Assembly (NCBI GenBank): GCA_025928125.1
Contig: JAICKD010000124.1
Span: 1-7,742 of the forward strand
Length of the DNA: 7,742 nucleotides
Source: Ktedonobacterales bacterium
GTDB taxonomy: Bacteria; Chloroflexota; Ktedonobacteria; Ktedonobacterales; JADMIN01
Reading direction: 5' to 3'
Part shown: positions 1-4,867 of the stretch, one piece after another
Position numbering within the stretch: position 1 is the stretch's first letter
Layout: the number at the start of each line of letters is the position of its first letter
Notes under the pieces: generated by a model
Told to the model about the DNA's origin: nothing
Seen by the model: the letters and a program-made list of their open reading frames with translations, nothing else
The model's database searches: none
Made by a program: the position numbers and the translations under genes

Positions 1-171
1 CTTGCTCACATCCAGCGAGGTGATGCGGGCGTGGGCATAGGGGCTGCGCAGGATGACCATGTGGAGCATGCCGGGCAGCTTGAAGTCGTCGGTATACATG
101 CCCTTGCCGGTGATGAGCCGGGGATCTTCGCGGCGCTTGACGGTCGCGCCAAAGAGGCGGGAGACTGACAT
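1..171 (-). CDS. coxL: Molybdopterin-binding large subunit, CoxL / xanthine dehydrogenase family (N-terminal part, runs off left edge)
   Basis: This is the first 57 codons of the large catalytic subunit of a molybdenum hydroxylase; the gene continues beyond base 1. The peptide begins MSVSRLFGATVKRREDPRLI and carries the family's N-terminal signature: a G-x-x-V-x-R-x-E-D-x-R-x-I-x-G-K-G-x-Y-x-D-D pattern at residues 8-29, then LPGMLHM and LRSPYAHARI at 32-50. In the family this subunit holds the Mo-molybdopterin cytosine dinucleotide cofactor and oxidises the substrate (CO, xanthine, aldehydes and others). The ATG at 169-171 has a strong ribosome site (GGGAGGG) in the 15-nt gap after the coxS stop, so the two are co-transcribed. 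The active-site loop that separates form I CO dehydrogenases from form II and other hydroxylases is not in the window, so the substrate is unknown. Confidence 0.88.
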   Translation of the reverse strand, partial: MSVSRLFGATVKRREDPRLITGKGMYTDDFKLPGMLHMVILRSPYAHARITSLDVSK

Positions 172-186
172 AGGTTAACCCTCCCT

Positions 187-696
187 CTATTCGCCAGCGG
201 TTCCAGCGGTTGCTGGCTGCGCGGAGCCGGCGCCCATCGCCTCGGCGGCGGAGCGTACGGCGGCGACGATATTCTGGTAGCCAGTGCAGCGGCAGAGATT
301 GCCTTCGAGTTGCTCGCGAATCTCGTCATCGGTGGGGTTCGGGCTGCGCTGCAGCAGTCCGACGGCGGCCATCATCATGCCGGGCGTGCAGAAGCCGCAT
401 TGCAGGCCGTGCTTCTCCCAGAAGGCAGTCTGAATCGGGTGATATTCGCCATTCCGCGCCAGCCCCTCCACCGTCTGCACCTGCGCGCCATCCGCCTGGA
501 CCGCCAGCACCATGCAGCTCTTCACGGGTTGGCCGTTCAGCAGGACAGTGCAGGCACCGCACTGGCCAGTATCACATCCGACGTGAGTGCCGGTGAGATT
601 GAGTACGTCGCGCAGGTAATGCACCAATAGCGTGCGGGGTTCGACAGCGCTCTGTTGCTCTTCCCCGTTCACGGTTACGCGAATGTTTTGTTCCAC
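187..696 (-). CDS. coxS: [2Fe-2S] small subunit of CO dehydrogenase / xanthine dehydrogenase family
   Basis: This is a 169-residue electron-transfer subunit of a CoxSML-type molybdenum hydroxylase; it passes electrons from the Mo site towards the FAD subunit. Both iron-sulfur domains are intact. The plant-ferredoxin-type cluster has C41, C46, C49 and C61 (GCDTGQCGACTV, then KSCMV). The C-terminal helical [2Fe-2S] domain has C100, C103, C135 and C137 (LQCGFCTPGM, then NLCRCTGYQNI). Length is normal for CoxS (about 155-175), with an Ala/Gly-rich tail after residue 152. The start is GTG at 694-696, preceded by a purine-rich AGAGAGGACCGGAG stretch. It lies 15 nt upstream of coxL and 239 nt downstream of coxG. 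No CoxM (FAD subunit) gene is visible; it may lie beyond the left edge. Confidence 0.95.
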   Translation of the reverse strand: MEQNIRVTVNGEEQQSAVEPRTLLVHYLRDVLNLTGTHVGCDTGQCGACTVLLNGQPVKSCMVLAVQADGAQVQTVEGLARNGEYHPIQTAFWEKHGLQCGFCTPGMMMAAVGLLQRSPNPTDDEIREQLEGNLCRCTGYQNIVAAVRSAAEAMGAGSAQPATAGTAGE

Positions 697-744
697 GTCT
701 CCGGTCCTCTCTTGCGCGTCACCGCTCGATGGCGTCCCCAGACG

Positions 745-759
745 ACCGTCCGGGACGGT
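745..759. promoter_or_regulatory. Palindromic operator candidate upstream of coxS
   Basis: ACCGTCC-G-GGACGGT has two perfect 7-bp arms around one central base. It ends 49 nt upstream of the coxS GTG. A compact GC-rich dyad just upstream of a start codon is typical of a dimeric repressor or activator site. It is too tight (1-nt loop) to be a terminator. The last base of the right arm overlaps the first TGTGACG repeat. Confidence 0.4.
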
Positions 760-824
760 GTGACGCTGGCCGTTGTGACGATTGTGACGATGCTGCCTGA
801 ATGCGCATCGCCGCTACTTCACAT

Positions 825-902
825 GTCGCACTACAGTTCCGCACTACAGTGTGCTATGTATCTCGCCTTTGGAGATATATCCTGGAGACGTGCTCTGGAG
901 AC
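825..902 (-). repeat. 13-bp-spaced direct repeats upstream of coxS
   Basis: Two adjacent families share one period. CGCACTACAGT occurs at 827-837 and 840-850, exactly 13 bp apart, so 825-850 is a two-copy 13-bp tandem repeat. TGGAGA occurs at 870-875, 883-888 and 896-901, again 13 bp apart each time; the last two copies extend to CTGGAGAC. On the coxS strand these read (G/A)TCTCCA and ACTGTAGTGCG. They lie about 130-205 nt upstream of coxS. They could be protein-binding half-sites, but 13 bp is not one helical turn, so two adjacent sites would not sit on the same DNA face. Confidence 0.4.
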
Positions 903-935
903 ACATTGGACAGGCGTCGACGAGACCTGGCTCAG

Positions 936-1778
936 CTAGCGAAACGCTCCGACGACGACCAGAACGACGATCACGACGACCACCACCGCGAGAATCGCTA
1001 CTATGACGCCGATGAACCCGGCCGAGCTGCGCTGGGTTTCGATGCTGCGTTCCGATAGCGCCGCTGGCGCGGGCGTGGAGGAGCGGGCGGGCGTGGGTGG
1101 CGGCGCGGCAGGCGGCGGTGGAGCGTATAACCCCGGCACTGCCGAGGCAGGCGATGGTATGGTGAACGTCTCCGTCGGGGCCGCGTCGGCAACGGTGGGC
1201 GGTATATCAGCGGGCGCGCTGGTTGGTGGCGGCTCAGCCGGAGCAGCTACTGCGGCAGGTACGGGCGCTTCAGGGCCAGCCGATGCGGCGACGGGCGCAG
1301 CGACCGAGGCCACTTGGTCAGCAACTGGTACAGCTGACACAGCAGGCAGCAGACTCGCTATGCGACCGAAGTATCGCTTGAGGAGCATGCTGGCCGCGCC
1401 ACGCGCCACCTGCGCGCCAATGCTGGCAACCGGTCCACCAAGCTGCGCCTGCCCGGTATAGTGGATGTCTGTCGCGCCAGCGTCGTTAGCAGCCAGCCGG
1501 AGCACGCCATCGCTGTGCAGGATGCCACGAGCGCCCGCGCCATCGACCACGACACGGTACGACTCCGGCTTCTGGGCATCGAGGACGCGCATGGTACCCT
1601 GGTAGGCCCCTTTGACTCCCGCCACATCGACATTCAGGCGCATCGCGTACTGGTTGTCGCCGGTCTGTTCGAGCGACTCACACCCGGGAATGGCGCGTTT
1701 GAGGAGGTCAGGATCAAGCAGGGCGTCCCAGACCTGTTCGCGGGGAGCATTGAGCGTGTAGCTGCCAGAAATGTCCAT
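936..1778 (-). CDS. coxG: CoxG: SRPBCC-domain protein with C-terminal membrane anchor
   Basis: This is a 280-residue CoxG-family protein. Residues 1-145 form the SRPBCC/START-like lipid-binding fold: MDISGSYTLNAPREQVWDAL, the conserved IPGCESLE motif at 30-37, and the GGPVASIGAQVARGAA helix at 114-129. Residues 146-250 are a low-complexity Pro/Ala/Thr linker with a PPPPAAPPPTP run near 220-230. Residues 254-278 are a very hydrophobic Val/Ile-rich helix ending in Gly-Ala-Phe-Arg. In carboxydotrophs CoxG recruits CO dehydrogenase to the membrane and is linked to quinone delivery. The layout here (soluble domain, flexible tether, tail anchor) fits that role at the inner face of the membrane. The ATG at 1776-1778 has a GGAGGG site about 10 nt upstream. 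It lies upstream of coxS on the same strand. Simple SRPBCC proteins of about 150 residues are commoner, so the long tether is notable. Confidence 0.9.
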   Translation of the reverse strand: MDISGSYTLNAPREQVWDALLDPDLLKRAIPGCESLEQTGDNQYAMRLNVDVAGVKGAYQGTMRVLDAQKPESYRVVVDGAGARGILHSDGVLRLAANDAGATDIHYTGQAQLGGPVASIGAQVARGAASMLLKRYFGRIASLLPAVSAVPVADQVASVAAPVAASAGPEAPVPAAVAAPAEPPPTSAPADIPPTVADAAPTETFTIPSPASAVPGLYAPPPPAAPPPTPARSSTPAPAALSERSIETQRSSAGFIGVIVAILAVVVVVIVVLVVVGAFR

Positions 1779-2104
1779 TGGCCATCATCCCTCCGTTCGC
1801 GTGTATCACAATAACAGCGTCAAGGTCGAGAAGATGTGTATCCGCCGGGCCGCCATCAGCGCCATTCCACCAGCGCCAGACGACACTTCATTTGAGGAAG
1901 ATACGCGAAGTGTAACACATACACCTACTCGTCTGTCTAGCGACGCATCCGCATCCCTGTTTTTGCCGACGCTCGCGCGATAGAGCTACGCGAATCTGAG
2001 GAGGCGTCCGTGGCAGCAAGCGCTGGAAAATAGGAGGCCGACGCCTTTCTGAGCTTCCCCAGTCAGGGCGTCGGCATGTGGTTATGTGTGTTGCGGAAAT
2101 GCAG
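1779..2104. other. Intergenic region between the PLDc_N gene and coxG
   Basis: This 326-bp stretch has no gene I can support. It contains the hairpin at 2037-2075 (separate entry) and the upstream region of coxG. A second, weaker inverted repeat, ACACTTC (1883-1889) with GAAGTGT (1907-1913), overlaps a near-palindrome GTGTAACAC at 1910-1918, about 130 nt upstream of the coxG start. A TTGACG box on the minus strand lies close to coxG but has no good -10 partner, so I do not name a promoter. Confidence 0.4.
2037..2075 (-). terminator. Hairpin terminator candidate after the PLDc_N gene
   Basis: GCCGACGCC (2037-2045) and GGCGTCGGC (2067-2075) form a perfect 9-bp GC-rich stem. Inside it, CTGA (2049-2052) and TCAG (2063-2066) can pair as well, leaving a loop of about 10 nt with a three-base bulge on one side. 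It begins 29 nt after the stop of the minus-strand gene ending at 2105. On that strand the stem is followed by CTCCTATTTTCC, only a weak U-run. The dyad is strong, but efficient intrinsic termination is uncertain. Confidence 0.5.
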
Positions 2105-2398
2105 CTACAACAGGCGGTTGCGCCGCTGGCCAAGCAGCAGGTACAGCAATGGGCCAGCCACCGGCACCAACCAGACCAGCAAGAGCCAGAGCAGCTTCTC
2201 CGTCGTGCTGAGATCGTCACCGATAATCATGACGGTCAGAAAGATGTGGCCAACCAGTGGCACAAACAGACAGACCGCCACGATCAGGGTGGTCAGCAGA
2301 CACCCCAAATCGTTGGAACTGTTCGAGCGTGAATACGTTGACACGCGCCAGGCCTCTTTCGCAAACTCCTCTACCTGCCCGCGCCGCGCACGCGCCAT
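2105..2398 (-). CDS. Small two-helix membrane protein with PLDc_N-like domain
   Basis: This is a small inner-membrane protein of about 97 residues. After a hydrophilic N-terminus of about 30 residues come two transmembrane segments. The first runs from DLGCLLTTLIVAVCLF through the IIGDD turn. The second is TEKLLWLLLVWLVPVAGPLL followed by Y-x-x-x-G-Q-R-R. The W-(hydrophobic)-P-x-x-G-P-x-x-Y-x-x-x-G-x-R pattern is the hallmark of the PLDc_N family, named after the N-terminal membrane region of cardiolipin synthases; stand-alone members have no known enzyme activity. I chose the ATG at 2396-2398 because an AGAGG sits 7 nt upstream. In-frame alternatives are ATG at 2404 and 2413 and GTG at 2449 (114 residues), none with a ribosome site. 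The gene lies downstream of the lipoprotein gene on the same strand. Confidence 0.75.
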   Translation of the reverse strand: MARARRGQVEEFAKEAWRVSTYSRSNSSNDLGCLLTTLIVAVCLFVPLVGHIFLTVMIIGDDLSTTEKLLWLLLVWLVPVAGPLLYLLLGQRRNRLL

Positions 2399-2510
2399 CC
2401 GCATGCCTCTCATCTCGACGTGGACAAGCGCGCTTCTTGCGCTCTCCACCCATACTTACGCACGATACCGCCGCGGGTTGAAAAGGTCCCAGGAAGCTTA
2501 GTTACAGCGT

Positions 2511-3254
2511 TTACTGCGGTGGAGTAGAGCGTGTCAACTGAGATAATTTATCAATACACTGACCGGTTAGGGCGAGTATCTGGTTGTCTGGAACAGTTCC
2601 ACTAAACACCAATAGCCGATCTCCTATTGAAACTATAGCCGTGGAAAGAGAAACATCGTGTATCAACCATCCATTATGGTCACGAATAACCACACTTTGT
2701 GTCCCAGACGGAGACGTACCTAGAGATTCAGGGACAAATGCAAATGCAAATGTGTGTTGCGAGGACAGCCATAATTGTATTGTTGAGGAAGGTTCCGTTG
2801 CGCGCACGCCGGAAGCGCTGGAGTAAGAGCCTTGGGGTAAAGAAAGGAGATCAGAACCCGTATATCCTGTGGCTGCAGTCGGCTCTGTAACACTCACCAC
2901 GGCTTCGAGTTGCCACTCCTCAGAATGCGCAAAATACGCAAGAGCTACGTTCTGTTTGGCTGGATCAAGGTAGACAATAGCCAGGCCAAACGTAGAGGTA
3001 GTCAATAGCCAGGTTACTGTATTTGGAACGTTTCGGTTGCCAGTAGGATCAACTGTATAGGCGCTCGCCGCGAATGCGGCAGGGAGCAGTGCAGGCGATG
3101 TCGTTGACGAGATCCATTGCAAGGACCAAGGAGAAGTGCGCGGCTGATTGGAGAATGCCGCAGATCCTGTCTGCTGTCCGCAGCCTGAAATTGCTACTAT
3201 AGACCCCACGATAAGCAACGACTGAACGATAGTAAATCTCTTGCGCATGTTCAT
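2511..3254 (-). CDS. Predicted lipoprotein of unknown function
   Basis: This 247-residue protein has a clear lipoprotein signal: MNMRKRF, a hydrophobic stretch (IVQSLLIVGSIVAI), then the lipobox I-S-G-C with C25 as the expected lipidated residue. The mature part is Ser/Thr-rich with many short hydrophobic segments that look like beta strands (for example TWLLTTSTFGLAIVYLD, STIQLWLSSQHTFAFAF, DRLLVFSGTVPDNQIL). One further cysteine lies near the C-terminus (C233). I do not recognise the family. The ATG at 3252-3254 has AAAGG five nt upstream; a second ATG two codons in lacks one. A lone TATAGT -10-like box sits upstream at 3312-3317 on the minus strand without a good -35. Its lower GC and codon use differ from the cox and exporter genes, consistent with accessory origin. 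Confidence 0.75.
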   Translation of the reverse strand: MNMRKRFTIVQSLLIVGSIVAISGCGQQTGSAAFSNQPRTSPWSLQWISSTTSPALLPAAFAASAYTVDPTGNRNVPNTVTWLLTTSTFGLAIVYLDPAKQNVALAYFAHSEEWQLEAVVSVTEPTAATGYTGSDLLSLPQGSYSSASGVRATEPSSTIQLWLSSQHTFAFAFVPESLGTSPSGTQSVVIRDHNGWLIHDVSLSTAIVSIGDRLLVFSGTVPDNQILALTGQCIDKLSQLTRSTPPQ

Positions 3255-3481
3255 GTCGCCTTTCCGCTTATGGCGAACGGTGTCACCGCAAACACAAGGT
3301 TGCGATCAACGACTATATTTTACGACTTGGCCGAAGGCGGCTCCCACCCTCCTTGCGGTAATACTTAGATGAGCATTACTTGAACTCATTGGCAGCTACC
3401 AGCAAGATTCAGGAAATGCTCGATTGGCTTGCGCCTATCACCGTGGCTGTGGCTGTCCTTTAGTAGGGCTATCCAATCCCT
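3255..3481. other. Spacer between the two exported-protein genes
   Basis: This 227-bp region has no gene. The GATTGG (3422-3427) / CCAATC (3473-3478) pair could close a large loop just after the stop of the secreted-protein gene, but the stem is short and there is no T-run, so I do not call it a terminator. The right-hand part in minus-strand terms (about 3300-3340) should carry the lipoprotein promoter. Confidence 0.3.
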
Positions 3482-4174
3482 CTAACTGAGACGCAGAGCC
3501 ACAAAGTGAATAATGCTATCATATTGGAAGGCTTGATCTGTTGCTACATAGTAGGTATCACCTAATATGGGATTAAAATAGATGTCATAAGTATACACAT
3601 TCATGCCCGCATATGCAGACAACTTCCAAGTTTGACCGGCCGGAACATCGATCGTATAAGACGTTGTTACCGAGGCGGTGCCACTTGTATTAAATCCGAG
3701 TTGCCCGTTAATGAAGGTTGCACTTACCCCGCCGCTATTAGTGCGTGAATTGGTGATTGACTTATTGACAGAAAGTGTAAGATGTCCTCCACCTGACCCT
3801 CCATTTGCTGTTGCTGCTTGGAGAAATGTCCAAGCTCCATCATGTGCGATCCTAACATTGTGTACCTCATAGCAATTACAGAACCATTGGGGGCTAATCC
3901 CGCCATTCGTAGCAACATTTACACCGGTATTCGATCCAGGCGCGCTCACACCAGGCGCGTTCACATCTTTAATGAATACATATTGAGCATCTGGGAGATT
4001 CGTAATTCCTTCTCGCTGCCATGCTGCGATTAACTGTGGTGGAATTTTCACTGCACTTGAATTTGCCCTCGCAAATGCAGATGGCGCAATGGTGATGCTC
4101 AAGGTCAAAATGCCAATCACAGTTACTAAGGCAATGGACCACTTTCGTAGAGTTCGCGCGAAGGTATGCCACAT
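3482..4174 (-). CDS. Secreted protein of unknown function, beta-rich
   Basis: This is a 230-residue exported protein. From the ATG at 4172-4174 it has a classical Sec signal peptide: MWHTFARTLRKW, then the hydrophobic core SIALVTVIGILTLSITIA, and a likely cleavage at S-A-F-A-R-A. That ATG is preceded by AAGGGA six nt upstream. An in-frame ATG ten codons earlier (4202-4204) has no ribosome site and would bury the signal peptide. The mature part has a CNC motif (FCNCYEVHN) and a Gly-rich turn (NGGSGGGH). A long Ser/Thr/Gly-rich strand region follows, with SATFINGQLGFNTSGTASV and then TIDVPAGQTWKLSAYAGM, ending in a Tyr-rich segment (VYTYDIYFNPILGDTYYVAT). Amphipathic Ser/Thr strands before a VPAGQT motif recall aerolysin/ETX-MTX2-like beta proteins, but the resemblance is too weak to assign a toxin function. 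It lies in the low-GC island and seems to be a single-gene unit. Confidence 0.75.
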   Translation of the reverse strand: MWHTFARTLRKWSIALVTVIGILTLSITIAPSAFARANSSAVKIPPQLIAAWQREGITNLPDAQYVFIKDVNAPGVSAPGSNTGVNVATNGGISPQWFCNCYEVHNVRIAHDGAWTFLQAATANGGSGGGHLTLSVNKSITNSRTNSGGVSATFINGQLGFNTSGTASVTTSYTIDVPAGQTWKLSAYAGMNVYTYDIYFNPILGDTYYVATDQAFQYDSIIHFVALRLS

Positions 4175-4477
4175 AATATTCCCTTGCTTTCTAGCCTCAG
4201 CCATGAGTGCGCTATCGGAAACCTATCCGCATCCACTTGGTTTCCCCGTTATGTATAGAGAAAACCAAGGAAACAGGATGAAGGAGATCAAAATCCGACA
4301 GAACACATCTTTGAAGCGGTGAGCGGCGCGGTTTTGATGTTCTGCACTCTCCCAATTTCTCCATTTGAATGAAATTGAGAAGGAGTTGGTGACTCAGAGA
4401 CAACAAGTTGCGGAAGAGAGCAACTTGAAAAGGCGACATATTCATTGTCGCAGGGACGTCTACACAGTCCTTCACAC
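4175..4477 (-). promoter_or_regulatory. Long, hairpin-rich 5' leader of the secreted-protein gene
   Basis: If the promoter at 4484-4512 is used, the transcript has a leader of about 300 nt before the ATG at 4174. It contains several inverted repeats. CTTGGTTT (4236-4243) pairs with AAACCAAG (4262-4269), extending to 12 bp with G-U pairs over a 10-nt loop. ATCAAAA(T)CCG (4287-4297) pairs with CGGTTTTGAT (4329-4338). CAGAAC(AC)ATC (4299-4309) pairs with GATGTTCTG (4336-4344). CAATTTC (4353-4359) pairs with GAAATTG (4371-4377). CAAGTTGC (4404-4411) pairs with GCAACTTG (4420-4427). The second and third pairings overlap and cross, so they exclude each other or form a pseudoknot. I recognise no known riboswitch class. 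An upstream cis-regulatory RNA is inference. Confidence 0.4.
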
Positions 4478-4483
4478 GACCAC

Positions 4484-4512
4484 TTTATACCTGACACGCT
4501 AGCATTAAGCAA
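4484..4512 (-). promoter_or_regulatory. Sigma70-type promoter candidate for the secreted-protein gene
   Basis: On the minus strand a -35-like TTGCTT (4507-4512) and a -10 TATAAA (4484-4489, 5 of 6 matches to TATAAT) are separated by exactly 17 bp. Transcription would start near 4477. A consensus -35 TTGACA also occurs on this strand at 4536-4541, but its best-spaced -10 is the poor TACCTT at 4513-4518. Either promoter gives a leader of 300 nt or more. Confidence 0.45.
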
Positions 4513-4553
4513 AAGGTAATACACATAGAGTGTGCTGTCAATCCTATCTTAAT

Positions 4554-4586
4554 GAGAATACATCACTCTTACTACTGATGTATCTC
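4554..4586. repeat. Inverted repeat (8-bp perfect core, 11 bp with one bulge)
   Basis: ATACATCA (4558-4565) and TGATGTAT (4576-4583) are perfectly complementary with a 10-nt loop. The flanks GAGA (4554-4557) and CTC (4584-4586) extend the stem to 11 bp with one bulged A. No T-run follows on either strand, so an operator or transcript hairpin is as likely as a terminator. Confidence 0.4.
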
Positions 4587-4809
4587 TAATATCTCCAATA
4601 GTTGGTACAAGTATTGGTAGGTAGCCACATGCGTATTTGAGCATCCACTTTAATTTATGTACACATGGTTGCCCTTTATCTCAATAATCACGAGGGGTTA
4701 TGTCGCCTGCGATTGCTGCGTCCCTTCGCTCAATGGAGACACTCTGTTGTTTCGGACTCAATACTGGCGCACGTCATGCACAACTACCCTCTTGTTATTG
4801 GGTGGGTTA

Positions 4810-4861
4810 CACGAGATCAGCGCGCGTGAGCCTTTGTTGTCCATCATACACCGATCTCGTG
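4810..4861 (-). terminator. Stem-loop just after the DHA2 exporter gene, possible terminator
   Basis: CACGAGATC (4810-4818) and GATCTCGTG (4853-4861) form a perfect 9-bp stem that begins six nt after the exporter's TAA stop on the minus strand. The loop is long (34 nt) and the stem is followed by TAACCC, not a T-run. Part of it can also fold as the small dyad ATCTC-GT-GAGAT (4854-4865). Position argues for a 3'-end structure; sequence is not a classical intrinsic terminator. Confidence 0.4.
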
Positions 4862-4867
4862 AGATTA

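Larger units (their letters stand above)
697..935 (-). promoter_or_regulatory. coxG-coxS intergenic region, likely control region of coxSL
   Basis: This 239-bp gap holds no credible gene but has several kinds of short repeat, described in separate entries: a 15-bp palindrome at 745-759, three TGTGACG copies (759-765, 774-780, 783-789), and 13-bp-spaced repeats at 825-902. I see no convincing sigma70 -35/-10 pair for the minus strand. The size of the gap suggests coxSL has its own promoter or is controlled separately from coxG. This is inferred; no regulator gene is in the window. Confidence 0.4.
4513..4867. other. AT-rich gene-free region with inverted repeats
   Basis: No coding region can be supported in this 355-bp stretch. 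Besides the hairpins at 4554-4586 and 4810-4861 (separate entries), CCAATA (4595-4600) faces TATTGG (4612-4617), making two neighbouring dyads within 65 bp. Composition is clearly lower in GC than the flanking exporter gene. It could be a decayed insertion or just the spacer at the island edge. Confidence 0.35.

Noticed and set aside
825..902. Possible CRISPR-like array
   Set aside because: Repeats are 6-11 bp with a 13-bp period and differ in sequence between the two halves; far too short for CRISPR.
945..990. GAC/ACC-rich simple-sequence run that looks like a microsatellite
   Set aside because: On the minus strand it encodes the Val-rich membrane anchor of CoxG, so the periodicity is codon-based.
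1003..1461. Long plus-strand frame rich in Ala/Gly opposite coxG
   Set aside because: It is the antisense of the Pro/Ala linker of coxG; its composition is explained by that low-complexity region and it has no domain.
1888..2220. Cys/Trp-rich minus-strand frame of 110 codons
   Set aside because: It overlaps the PLDc_N gene in another frame and runs through the hairpin; its amino-acid make-up is that of a shifted frame.
4617..4631. TTG start at 6629 for the DHA2 gene and ATG at 4202 for the secreted protein as alternative starts (entry placed at a neutral spacer position)
   Set aside because: The TTG lies within the ribosome site of the downstream ATG, and the 4202 ATG has no ribosome site and would precede the signal peptide with ten charged/polar residues.
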